NCBI GenBank assembly: GCA_036557525.1
Contig: DATBHH010000097.1
Span: forward strand, 1-14,230
Length of the DNA stretch: 14,230 bases
Reading direction: 5' to 3'
From: VRUE01 sp036557525
Lineage (GTDB): Bacteria; Actinomycetota; Thermoleophilia; Solirubrobacterales; 70-9
Positions 7,032 through 13,621 of this stretch are shown piece after piece. The notes beneath the pieces were generated by a model. That model was given only the letters and a program-made list of their open reading frames with translations. It did no database searches and had not been told where the DNA came from. The position numbers and the translations under genes were made by a program. How positions within the stretch are numbered: position 1 is the stretch's first letter; each line of letters opens with the position of its first letter.

Positions 7032-7508
7032 ATGCAACCCCCGAATCTAGCCAGTTTCCGCGCCGCGATGGGAATCCTCCCGACCGGGGTCACGGTCGTC
7101 TCCGCGAACGGCCCGGACGGCCCGGCGGGGGCGACCGCCAACGCAGTCAGCTCGCTCTCGATCGAGCCGATGCTGATGCTGGCCTGCCTCGACCGCGGCT
7201 CGCGGACGCTGCTCGCCGTGCAGGCGGCGAACCGGTTCGGGATCAGCGTCCTGCACGCGGGGCAGGAGGAGATCGCCCGCTCCTTCGCGACCAAGGCGCC
7301 GGTCGCCGACAAGTGGGAGGGGGTCGAGTGGAGCGACCGCGACGGGATCCCGGCCATCGCCGACCCCCTGGTCTGGGTCGCCTGCGAGCTGCGCGACGTG
7401 ATCGCCGGCGGCGACCACGTGATCGTCACCGGCGAGGTGCTGGGGCTCGAGGCCGCCGAGGGCGACCCATTGGTCTTCCATCACGGCGAGTACCGGCCGC
7501 TGGGCTGA
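7032..7508 (+). CDS. Flavin reductase-like (FMN-binding split-barrel) protein
   Basis: A 158-residue cytoplasmic protein of the flavin reductase family (HpaC/NtaB-like). Recognisable segments are FRAAMGILPTGVTVVSANG (about 8-26), the flavin-contacting TANAVSSLSIEPMLMLACLDRGSRT and FGISVLHAGQEEIARSFA, and the C-terminal GDPLVFHHGEYRPL. Members reduce FMN or FAD with NAD(P)H, often to feed a monooxygenase; no monooxygenase is next door. The ATG at 7032 is chosen because homology starts within ten residues; the frame is open upstream to 6957 but those residues are not family-like. No good Shine-Dalgarno is visible. It is divergent from the cytochrome gene. Confidence 0.9.
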   Translation: MQPPNLASFRAAMGILPTGVTVVSANGPDGPAGATANAVSSLSIEPMLMLACLDRGSRTLLAVQAANRFGISVLHAGQEEIARSFATKAPVADKWEGVEWSDRDGIPAIADPLVWVACELRDVIAGGDHVIVTGEVLGLEAAEGDPLVFHHGEYRPLG

Positions 7509-7510
7509 CC

Positions 7511-7559
7511 AAATCCCACCATTTTTTCCATCCATGGGATGGCAAACTTGATGGGATTT
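7511..7559. repeat. AT-rich nested inverted repeat, candidate terminator or operator
   Basis: The outer arms AAATCCCACCA (7511-7521) and TGATGGGATTT (7549-7559) pair at 10 of 11 positions. Inside, CCATCC-ATG-GGATGG (7528-7542) is a perfect 6-bp hairpin, preceded by six Ts (7522-7527). The core ATCCCA or its near copy ATCCCATGG occurs three times in alternating orientation. The block starts 2 bases after the flavin reductase stop codon. It may end that transcript or bind a regulator of the following F420-type gene. Confidence 0.5.
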
Positions 7560-7630
7560 CGGGGCGCTCACTAGTCGCCGGCCCGACGTGGTCGAGCGGA
7601 AACCCGGGGACATCGGCAACACTCTCTTCG

Positions 7631-8080
7631 ATGGAGCCGCGCTTCCAGGAACCGGGCTGGTTCACCAAGAACGTCTTCAACCGCGTCGTCGCGCTGCTGA
7701 CGCGGATGGGTCTCGACGTCGCCGGCTCCCGAGTCCTCGAAGTGAAAGGACGGAAGAGCGGCGAGTGGAGGCGGACTCCGGTCAACCTCCTCGTCTTCGA
7801 GGGCGACCGCTACCTGGTCGCGCCGCGCGGCCATACCCAGTGGGTTCGGAACATCCGGGTCAGCGGGGCCGGCCGGCTCGTCCTCGGTCGCAAGGTCGAG
7901 GAGTTCTCGGCGACCGAGCTGCCCGACGACGACAAGCCACCCCTCCTGCGCGCCTACCTGAAGAAGTGGAAATGGGAGGTCGGCGCTTTCTTCGGCGGTG
8001 TGGGGCCCGACGCCCCCGAGGACGAGCTGCGCCGGATCGCGCCTGACCACCCGGTCTTCCGGATCAGCTCCGGGAGCTGA
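7631..8080 (+). CDS. F420-dependent oxidoreductase-like protein (DDN / nitroreductase deazaflavin family)
   Basis: A 149-residue split-barrel protein of the deazaflavin-dependent nitroreductase family (formerly DUF385). Family marks are LEVKGRKSGEWRRTPVNLLVFEGDRYLVAPRGHTQWVRNIR (about 37-77), which holds the F420-binding RxSGxxRRTP and GxxxWxxN elements. Residues 112-126 (RAYLKKWKWEVGAFF) resemble the C-terminal quinone/substrate lid. Known members use F420H2 to reduce quinones, nitro compounds or other electrophiles. It suggests the host makes F420. The ATG at 7631 follows weakly purine-rich sequence without a clear Shine-Dalgarno. It converges on the membrane protein gene with 10 bases between stops. 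Confidence 0.88.
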   Translation: MEPRFQEPGWFTKNVFNRVVALLTRMGLDVAGSRVLEVKGRKSGEWRRTPVNLLVFEGDRYLVAPRGHTQWVRNIRVSGAGRLVLGRKVEEFSATELPDDDKPPLLRAYLKKWKWEVGAFFGGVGPDAPEDELRRIAPDHPVFRISSGS

Positions 8081-8090
8081 GCGCCCGCGA

Positions 8091-8525
8091 TCAGAACGCC
8101 CCGCTGGTCGTCGCGGCGCGCAGCGCGAGGAAGAAGATCACGCCGCAGCTGACGGCCATGATCCCCATCTCGCGGCGGACGATCGCCAGCGCGATCTCCT
8201 GCTGGGCGTCGGCCGAGAGAGCTTCGAAATCGAGCTCGCCGATCTCGCGCTGAGCCGCCCCGGCGCGGGCGCCCTCGGCGATGAAGGAAACGAAGAGGGG
8301 CAGGATCCCGTACAGGTAGTGGAGGTCTTCCGGCGCCTCATGGCCGGTGAAGAGGAGCAGACCGCCGAGCAGCGCCTGGATGAAGACCGAGACCTGGGCG
8401 GCGCGCAGCAGGTACCAGAACGGGATCGATGCCTGCTTGCGGATCCAGGCCACCCCGCCGACCGCGAAGGCGGCGAGATTCAGCGCAATCAGCACGACGC
8501 CGACGACGAGATGGACGGAGGCCAT
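8091..8525 (-). CDS. Conserved small membrane protein, four predicted helices, unknown function
   Basis: A 144-residue protein I do not recognise by name. Hydrophobic segments lie at about residues 5-27, 39-60, 69-86 and 118-137. A charged, Ala/Glu-rich loop (about 87-117: EGARAGAAQREIGELDFEALSADAQQ...) separates the last two. There is no signal peptide cleavage site and no catalytic motif. Codon use matches the neighbours. Start ATG 8525 is preceded by GGATATAG, which gives only a weak ribosome site. It is divergent from the nuo operon, so the two could share a control region, but nothing in the sequence ties it to complex I. Confidence 0.75.
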   Translation of the reverse strand: MASVHLVVGVVLIALNLAAFAVGGVAWIRKQASIPFWYLLRAAQVSVFIQALLGGLLLFTGHEAPEDLHYLYGILPLFVSFIAEGARAGAAQREIGELDFEALSADAQQEIALAIVRREMGIMAVSCGVIFFLALRAATTSGAF

Positions 8526-8604
8526 CTATATCCGCCCGATAGGGTCGGGATTCCGCTTGCTGATGCGGAAAATCACTATGTAGCAATGTGTCACAAGGTG
8601 GGTG

Positions 8605-8610
8605 TATAAC
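8605..8610 (+). promoter_or_regulatory. Candidate -10 box of the nuo operon
   Basis: TATAAC matches five of six positions of the -10 consensus in an otherwise GC-rich gap, 19 bases before the nuoA ATG. No convincing -35 lies 16-18 bases upstream. A TGTG-T-CACA palindrome (8587-8595), continuing as TCACAA, lies just upstream and could be a regulator half-site. Confidence 0.45.
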
Positions 8611-8629
8611 ACCGGCCGGGCCCCCGAAA

Positions 8630-9007
8630 ATGCTGAGCAGCTACGCGCCGATACTCGTCTTCGCCCTCCTCGGGGCGCTCGTCGGCAGCGCCTTCGTGAT
8701 GCTCAATCACCTGATCGGCCCGAAGCGCTCGAAGACGCCGACCGCCGCCGCTCGCCGCCAGGCCGAGCCCTACGAGTCCGGGATTCCGGTCGAGGCGGCC
8801 CGGGGAATGCGATTCGGAGTCAGCTTCTACCTGGTCGCGATGCTGTTCATCCTCTTCGACATCGAGGTCGTCTTCCTCTATCCGATCGGGGTCGTCTTCA
8901 AGGCGGACGACAGCCTCTTCGCCCTCGGCGAGCTGGTCACCTTCGTCGTCCTCCTGCTCGTCGCCTTCATCTACGTCTGGCGAAAGGGGGCGCTGAATTG
9001 GAGGTAG
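8630..9007 (+). CDS. nuoA: NADH-quinone oxidoreductase subunit A (NuoA)
   Basis: A 125-residue membrane-arm subunit of respiratory complex I (ND3 homologue). Three helices are visible: about 5-28, 62-88 and 95-118. The conserved loop PYESGIP (about 47-53) carries a serine where many homologues have the loop cysteine. FDIEVVFLYP in helix 2 is the family signature. The open frame extends back to 8588, but ATG 8630 is chosen because helix 1 begins at once and the upstream residues are unlike the family. The gene starts the nuo operon behind the TATAAC box. Its last codons contain the GGAGG that precedes nuoB. Confidence 0.95.
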   Translation: MLSSYAPILVFALLGALVGSAFVMLNHLIGPKRSKTPTAAARRQAEPYESGIPVEAARGMRFGVSFYLVAMLFILFDIEVVFLYPIGVVFKADDSLFALGELVTFVVLLLVAFIYVWRKGALNWR

Positions 9008-9018
9008 AGCGGCGCACA

Positions 9019-9654
9019 ATGCGCGGCCGCCAGCTCGCGGCCCGCGACCTGCTTCGCGGCAACCTCGAGGGCGAGGAGCTCGAGCGCTACGTCGAGGAAC
9101 GGGTCGTGATGACGAACTTCGAGAAGATGCTCGGCTGGGCGCGGGCGAATTCGGCGTTCCCGCTCACATTCGGGCTCGCCTGCTGCGCGATCGAAGCCCC
9201 GATCTCGCTCGTCACCGCCCGCTACGACCTCGCCCGGTTCGGCGCCGAGGCGCTGCGGGCCTCGCCGCGACAGGCGGACATGATCATCCTCTCGGGCCGG
9301 GTCTCGATCAAGATGGCGCCAGTCGTCCGCCGCCTCTACGACCAGATGCTGGAGCCGAAATGGGCGATCTCGATGGGCGCCTGCTCCTCGAGCGGGGGGA
9401 TGTTCGCCAATTACGCGGTCATCCAGGGTGCCGACAAGTTCATGCCGATCGACCTCCACATCCCGGGCTGCCCGCCGCGCGGGGAGGCGGTCCTCTACGG
9501 GTTCACGAAGCTGCAGCGAAAGATCAAAGGCAACCCCGACCAGGGCTGGCGCGCGCGCTACGGTGCCAACGGCACCGAGGAGTGGGCGCAGGGCGAGCCG
9601 AGCCCGGACTCGGTCGATGCCTACGGCGAGGCGAGGCGGCTCGTCCATGCCTGA
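9019..9654 (+). CDS. nuoB: NADH-quinone oxidoreductase subunit B (NuoB)
   Basis: A 211-residue peripheral subunit that holds the terminal iron-sulfur cluster N2, next to the quinone site. The four ligand cysteines are present: adjacent Cys55-Cys56 (GLACCAIE), Cys122 (GACSSSGG) and Cys151 (IPGCPPRGE). A charged N-terminal stretch of about 30 residues precedes the conserved part (FEKMLGWARANS). ATG 9019 lies 14 bases after a GGAGG (9000-9004), which is longer than usual. A TTG at 8998, overlapping the nuoA end, is an in-frame alternative but would have no such site. Its end overlaps nuoC by 8 bases. Confidence 0.96.
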   Translation: MRGRQLAARDLLRGNLEGEELERYVEERVVMTNFEKMLGWARANSAFPLTFGLACCAIEAPISLVTARYDLARFGAEALRASPRQADMIILSGRVSIKMAPVVRRLYDQMLEPKWAISMGACSSSGGMFANYAVIQGADKFMPIDLHIPGCPPRGEAVLYGFTKLQRKIKGNPDQGWRARYGANGTEEWAQGEPSPDSVDAYGEARRLVHA

Positions 9655-10192
9655 CGCTCCCGGCCTCGAGCTGATCCGGGGGGAGCTCGAGCAGAGCCAT
9701 CCCGGTGCGGTTCTCGACACCGGATACGACCACGGGCAGGCGACCCTGGTCGTCGACCCGGCGAAGATCCTCGCCGTGCTCGACTGGCTGCGCCAGGCGC
9801 CGGGCCAGGAATACGACTTCCTCTCCAGCCTCCACGTCGCCGACTATCTGCCGGCCGAGCCGCGGTTCGGCGTTCATTACGAGCTCCTGAACAGGGATCG
9901 TCGCGAGCGGCTGCGGGTGAAGGCGATGCTCCGGGAGCCCTCCTCGCTGTCTCTTCCGGCGGGGGCGGGAGCAGAGCAGCTGCCGGAAATCGACTCCTGC
10001 GTCGAGCTCTTCCCGACCGCCAACTTCCAGGAGCGCGAGGCTTACGACTTCTTCGGCATCGTCTTCCGCGGCCATCCCGACCTGACGCGGATCCTCCTCC
10101 CCGAGGACTACGTCGGCTGGCCGCAGCGGCGCGACTTCCCGATCGGCGGCGAGCCCGTGACCTTCACCTACAACGAGCGCGCGTATGGCTGA
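9647..10192 (+). CDS. nuoC: NADH-quinone oxidoreductase subunit C (NuoC)
   Basis: A 181-residue subunit of the connecting module of complex I (30-kDa subunit homologue). The C-terminal signature is clear: EREAYDFFGIVFRGHPDLTRILLPEDYVGWPQRRDFP (about 129-165). EYDFLSSLHVADY near residue 50 is the other conserved region. It is a separate gene and not fused to NuoD as in E. coli. The junctions on both sides have the same form, an 8-base overlap ATG-N-CTGA, so B, C and D are translationally coupled. Confidence 0.95.
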   Translation: MPDAPGLELIRGELEQSHPGAVLDTGYDHGQATLVVDPAKILAVLDWLRQAPGQEYDFLSSLHVADYLPAEPRFGVHYELLNRDRRERLRVKAMLREPSSLSLPAGAGAEQLPEIDSCVELFPTANFQEREAYDFFGIVFRGHPDLTRILLPEDYVGWPQRRDFPIGGEPVTFTYNERAYG

Positions 10193-11456
10193 GACAGCTC
10201 CCACCCACCCGCATATGGCCGAAGGCCATGGGCGGAACAGTGATTCAACTCCGAACTCGTCGGCGTCCATGTCTGATTCTCCGCAGACGAGTTCGGAGTT
10301 GATGACGATAAATATCGGGCCCCATCATCCGGCCACGCATGGGGTCTTGAGGCTCGTAGTAGACCTCGACGGCGAGGTGGTCCGCGAGTTGAAGCCGGTG
10401 ATCGGGTACGTCCACACCGGAATCGAAAAGTCCTGCGAGGACAAGAGCTACTGGAAGGTGATCCCGTTCGTCGAGCGGATGGACTATGTCTCCTACTTCT
10501 TCCAGATGGAGGCGTTCTGCGGGGCCGTGGAGCGGCTGGTCGGGCTCGAGATCCCGCCGCGGGCCAGCTATCTGCGGACCATGTTCCTCGAGCTCAACCG
10601 GATCCACTCGCACCTCGTCTGGCTGGGGACGACGGCACTCGACCTCGGCGCGATCTCGATGCTCTGGTACTGCTTCCGCGACCGCGACCGGATCCTCGAC
10701 CTGTTCGAGATGGCCACCGGCCAGCGGATGCACACCCGCTACTTCCAGGTCGGCGGGGTGATCGAGGACATCCCGCTCGGCTTCGAGGCGAAGCTGCGGG
10801 AGTTCATCGCCGACATGCCGGTCCGGGTCGGCCAGTACGAGGCGCTGCTCGATCGCAACGAGGTCTTCCTCTCGCGGACGAAAGGGGTCGGGATCGTTTC
10901 CCGCGAGCGGCTGCTCGAGCTCGGTGTCACCGGGCCGCTGCTTCGCGCCTCGGGCGAGCCCTGGGACCTGCGTAAGGCCTTCGACTACCTCGCCTACCCC
11001 GACCTCGAGTTCAGGGTCCCGGTCGGAACCGTCGGCGACAACTACGACCGCTACCGGGTGCGGCTGGCGGAGATGGTCGAGTCGGTGAGGATCATCGAGC
11101 AGGCGCTCGACGGGCTGCCGACGGGACCGTTCATCGCCGACGACCGCAAGTACGTGCTGCCGCCGCGGTCAGAGCTCTCGACCTCGATGGAGTCGCTGAT
11201 CCACCACTTCAAGCTCGTCACCGAGGGCTATCGTGTCGACCCCGGCGAGATCTATTACGCGATCGAGTCGCCACGCGGCGAGCTCGGCTGCTACGTCCTC
11301 GCCGACGGATCGTCGAAGCCCGCCCGGGTCCACATCCGCGATCCGAGCTTCGTCAACCTGCAGGCGTTCAGGGACATGTCCGTCGACGGCTACATCGCCG
11401 ACATGATCTGCAGCCTCGGGATGCTCGACCCGATCCTCGGCGGGGTGGACAGGTGA
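10185..11456 (+). CDS. nuoD: NADH-quinone oxidoreductase subunit D (NuoD)
   Basis: A 423-residue, 49-kDa-type subunit that forms much of the quinone-binding cavity with NuoB. Conserved sequence begins at MTINIGPHHPATHGVLRL (residues 40-57). His52 and Tyr101 (ERMDYVSYF) match the quinone-contacting His38/Tyr87 of Thermus Nqo4 and have the same 49-residue spacing. The C-terminus DPILGGVDR is standard. Residues 1-39 are Ser- and His-rich and not conserved-looking. They are encoded by a lower-GC stretch containing a 17-bp inverted repeat. Starts at 10185 (8-base overlap with nuoC, preferred because nuoB/nuoC has the same arrangement), 10269 and 10302 are all in frame, so the real N-terminus is uncertain. 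Confidence 0.93.
   Translation: MAETAPTHPHMAEGHGRNSDSTPNSSASMSDSPQTSSELMTINIGPHHPATHGVLRLVVDLDGEVVRELKPVIGYVHTGIEKSCEDKSYWKVIPFVERMDYVSYFFQMEAFCGAVERLVGLEIPPRASYLRTMFLELNRIHSHLVWLGTTALDLGAISMLWYCFRDRDRILDLFEMATGQRMHTRYFQVGGVIEDIPLGFEAKLREFIADMPVRVGQYEALLDRNEVFLSRTKGVGIVSRERLLELGVTGPLLRASGEPWDLRKAFDYLAYPDLEFRVPVGTVGDNYDRYRVRLAEMVESVRIIEQALDGLPTGPFIADDRKYVLPPRSELSTSMESLIHHFKLVTEGYRVDPGEIYYAIESPRGELGCYVLADGSSKPARVHIRDPSFVNLQAFRDMSVDGYIADMICSLGMLDPILGGVDR
10245..10302 (+). repeat. 17-bp perfect inverted repeat around the nuoD start codons
   Basis: TCAACTCCGAACTCGTC (10245-10261) and GACGAGTTCGGAGTTGA (10286-10302) are perfect reverse complements around a 24-base loop. The in-frame ATG at 10269 is in the loop. 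The right arm holds GGAG (10295-10298) and the A of the ATG at 10302. As RNA this would be a long stable hairpin able to hide that start. A smaller hairpin ATGGCC-GAA-GGCCAT (10215-10229) lies 15 bases upstream. Confidence 0.85.
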
Positions 11457-11549
11457 ACCGGGCGGGATGCCTCACGCCCGGACAAGCGCCTCGCCAGTTG
11501 GCTCGGCGCTTTGAGTATCCGCCCGTTCGAGAGGCATCCCGCCCGGTTC
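11455..11549 (+). repeat. 19-bp perfect inverted repeat with nested stem between nuoD and nuoE
   Basis: GAACCGGGCGGGATGCCTC (11455-11473), which begins in the nuoD TGA, pairs perfectly with GAGGCATCCCGCCCGGTTC (11531-11549). The 57-base loop holds a further 7-bp stem, AAGCGCC (11484-11490) with GGCGCTT (11505-11511), capped by GCCA-GT-TGGC (11493-11502). No T-run follows, so a simple intrinsic terminator is unlikely. The remainder of the 138-base spacer, up to the nuoE ribosome site, shows nothing else. Confidence 0.88.
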
Positions 11550-11576
11550 TCGCGACGCGCTCCAAGGGATCGGGTC

Positions 11577-11595
11577 CGAGCGAGGAGGAAGCTCG
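11577..11595 (+). promoter_or_regulatory. nuoE ribosome binding site displayed in a small hairpin loop
   Basis: AGGAGG (11583-11588) lies 6 bases before the nuoE GTG. It sits in the loop of a short stem, CGAGC (11577-11581) with GCTCG (11591-11595), whose last base is the G of the start codon. The strong site fixes the start choice for nuoE; the 5-bp stem is suggestive only. Confidence 0.6.
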
Positions 11596-12215
11596 TGGCT
11601 GAGGTTCCGCTCGACCCGGCGCTGACCGAGGGGCGGGTCCCCGACCGCTCGCCGGAGGAGATCCCGGAGCTGCACGAGGTCGACTGCCCGCCGGAGATGC
11701 GGAAGCGGCTCGAGGAGCTGATGGGCCGCTACCCGGACCGCAGGTCGGCGTCGATCCCGGCGCTATGGGAGGTCCAGCGACGCTACGGCTGGTGCACCCC
11801 GGAGGGGATCCGCGAGGCGGCCGCGGTGATGCGGGTGACACCCGCCTACCTGGAGTCTGTTGCGAGCTTCTACGACCTCCTCCACACCGAGCCGGTCGAG
11901 ACCCACAAGGTCGCCGTCTGCACCAACATCAGCTGCTGGATGCGCGGCGGCGACGAGCTGCTCGACGCGTTCCGGGCCGCTGCCGAGGGCGAGGACGTGT
12001 TCGTCACCGGGTTCGAGTGCCTCGGCGCCTGCGACATCGCGCCGATGGCCTCGATCGACGAGCGCTACTTCGGCCCGCTCGGAACGGGCGACGCGGGGAC
12101 CGCGATCGAGCAGCTCCTGGCCGGCAGCGAGGTCCTGCCCGAGAAGGCACTCGAGAGGCGGCCGCTGGCTGGTGATCGCCCGCCCGCCCCGGACGCGGCT
12201 GCGAGCGGGGAGTGA
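11595..12215 (+). CDS. nuoE: NADH-quinone oxidoreductase subunit E (NuoE)
   Basis: A 206-residue, 24-kDa-type subunit with a thioredoxin-like fold, part of the NADH-oxidising module. The [2Fe-2S] cluster N1a ligands are Cys109 and Cys114 (CTNISC) and Cys142 and Cys146 (ECLGAC). The N-terminal helical region includes RYGWCTPEGIREAAAVMRVTPAYLESVASFYDLL. The frame is open upstream to 11511, but that stretch encodes the structured spacer. GTG 11595 is chosen because an ideal AGGAGG lies 6 bases before it. The last ~20 residues (Pro/Ala-rich, ending AAASGE) look like an unstructured tail and run into the repeat shared with the nuoF/nuoG spacer. Confidence 0.95.
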   Translation: MAEVPLDPALTEGRVPDRSPEEIPELHEVDCPPEMRKRLEELMGRYPDRRSASIPALWEVQRRYGWCTPEGIREAAAVMRVTPAYLESVASFYDLLHTEPVETHKVAVCTNISCWMRGGDELLDAFRAAAEGEDVFVTGFECLGACDIAPMASIDERYFGPLGTGDAGTAIEQLLAGSEVLPEKALERRPLAGDRPPAPDAAASGE

Positions 12216-12254
12216 GCGAGCGAGGCTTCCGGTGACGATGAACGCGAGCGAACG
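12209..12254 (+). repeat. Diverged repeat, copy 1 (nuoE/nuoF junction)
   Basis: Starts in the last codons of nuoE and runs into the 80-base nuoE-nuoF spacer. Aligned without gaps to 13656-13701 in the nuoF-nuoG spacer, 34 of 46 bases agree. The agreement includes GAGCG, CCGGT, CGATGA and CGCG blocks in the same order. Most differences are an A or T here versus G or C in the other copy. The rest of the spacer (12255-12295) contains another GGCGAGCGACGG-like stretch and no gene. Confidence 0.5.
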
Positions 12255-12295
12255 AAGCGCGAACAACTGCGTAGGCGAGCGACGGCGGGCGGGAT

Positions 12296-13621
12296 ATGCC
12301 TGAGACGCGCGTCCTGTTCGAGCACGCCGAGGACCCGAACCTGCCGACCCTCGACGGGTACAGGAGCTACGGGGGCTACGAGACGCTGACGCGGGCCTAC
12401 CGCGAGCTCGAGGCCGACGAAGTGCTGAAAGAGCTCGAAGACTCGGGGCTGCGGGGCCGTGGCGGAGCCGGCTTCTCGATGGGCAAAAAGGCCTCGTTCC
12501 TGCCGCGAGGCGACATGACGAAGTACCTCTGCTGCAACGCCGACGAGTCCGAGCCCGGCGCCTTCAAGGACCGCGAGCTGATGCAGCGCAACCCGCACCA
12601 GCTGATCGAGGGAATCGCGATCGCCGCGATCGCCGCCGGCGCCTCCCACGCATTCATCTTCATCCGCGGCGAGTACGACCTCCAGGGCGACATCCTCGAG
12701 CGGGCAGTCGCGGAAGCGTACGAGGGCGGCTACCTCGGCGAGAACATCCTCGGCAGCCACCGCGACCTCGAGCTGGTTGTCCACCGCGGCGCCGGCGCCT
12801 ACATCTGCGGCGAGGAGACGGCGCTGCTCGACGCGCTCGAAGGCAAGCGCGGCAACCCGCGGCTGAAGCCGCCGTTCCCGGCGGTCCAGGGCCTCTACGG
12901 CGGGCCGACGCTGATCAACAACGTCGAGACCCTCTCCAACGTGCCGAGGGTCGTCGCCCACGGCGCCGAGTGGTTCAGGGGGTTCGGGACCGAGCAGTCG
13001 CCGGGGACCAAGGTGGTCTCGGTCTCCGGCTGCGTCCGGCGGCCCGGCAACTACGAGGTCGAGCTCGGGATCCCGACCCGCGAGCTGATCTGCGACCTCG
13101 CCGGCGGCCCGCTCGAGGGGCGCGAGATCAAGGCCTTCTACCCGGGCGGCTCCTCCTCCCCGGTCCTCACCGCCGAGGAGGGCCTCGACCTCCCCTACTC
13201 GTTCGAGGCGATGGCCGACATCGGATCGATGCTCGGTTCGGGCTCGATCATCGTCGCCGACGACACCGTTTCGATTCCCCACATGGCGCTGCGCACCGCG
13301 CGCTTCTACCACCACGAGTCGTGCGGCAAGTGCACTCCCTGCCGCGAGGGGACCAACTGGACGGTGAAGATGCTGGAACGGGTGGTGCGCGGCGAGGCGA
13401 CGCCGATGGACCTCGACATCGTCGCCTCGGTCCAGGAGAACATCATCGGTCACTGCCTCTGCGTCCTCGGCGACTCGATGGCGATGCCGGTGGGGGCGAT
13501 GGTGCACAAGTTCCGGAGTGAGTTTGAGCAGGTGATGGCTGAGCAGGGTGAGCCCAGCCCCGGCGTGCCCGGACGCGAAGCGGAGGAGATGCCGGGAATC
13601 AACCTCGGGGCGGCCGCATGA
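12296..13621 (+). CDS. nuoF: NADH-quinone oxidoreductase subunit F (NuoF)
   Basis: A 441-residue, 51-kDa-type subunit, the entry point of electrons. It binds NADH and FMN. The glycine-rich FMN/NADH segment is LRGRGGAGFSMGKKASF (about 51-67), followed by CNADESEPGAFKDRELM and GEETALLDALEGKRGNPRLKPPFPA. Cluster N3 ligands are Cys343, Cys346 and Cys349 (ESCGKCTPCREG) and Cys389 in HCLCVLGDS, which has an extra cysteine at 387. The last ~25 residues beyond the conserved core are variable. The ATG at 12296 has only a weak GGCGGG upstream. Its stop codon lies inside a hairpin and overlaps an out-of-frame ATG. Confidence 0.97.
   Translation: MPETRVLFEHAEDPNLPTLDGYRSYGGYETLTRAYRELEADEVLKELEDSGLRGRGGAGFSMGKKASFLPRGDMTKYLCCNADESEPGAFKDRELMQRNPHQLIEGIAIAAIAAGASHAFIFIRGEYDLQGDILERAVAEAYEGGYLGENILGSHRDLELVVHRGAGAYICGEETALLDALEGKRGNPRLKPPFPAVQGLYGGPTLINNVETLSNVPRVVAHGAEWFRGFGTEQSPGTKVVSVSGCVRRPGNYEVELGIPTRELICDLAGGPLEGREIKAFYPGGSSSPVLTAEEGLDLPYSFEAMADIGSMLGSGSIIVADDTVSIPHMALRTARFYHHESCGKCTPCREGTNWTVKMLERVVRGEATPMDLDIVASVQENIIGHCLCVLGDSMAMPVGAMVHKFRSEFEQVMAEQGEPSPGVPGREAEEMPGINLGAAA

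Noticed and set aside
6137..7630. A 647-codon plus-strand frame merging the F420-type protein with upstream sequence
   Set aside because: The first ~500 residues run antisense to serS and the cytochrome gene and out of frame through the flavin reductase gene. Only the part from ATG 7631 is family-like.
8578..8596. Full Rex operator upstream of nuoA
   Set aside because: Only the right half (TCACAA) fits; the left half matches about three of six positions, so I list it only as a hypothesis and not as a feature.
12179..12293. CCCGCCCGC at 12179-12187 complementary to GCGGGCGGG before the nuoF start
   Set aside because: Nine G/C-only bases separated by about 100 bases are expected by chance at this composition.
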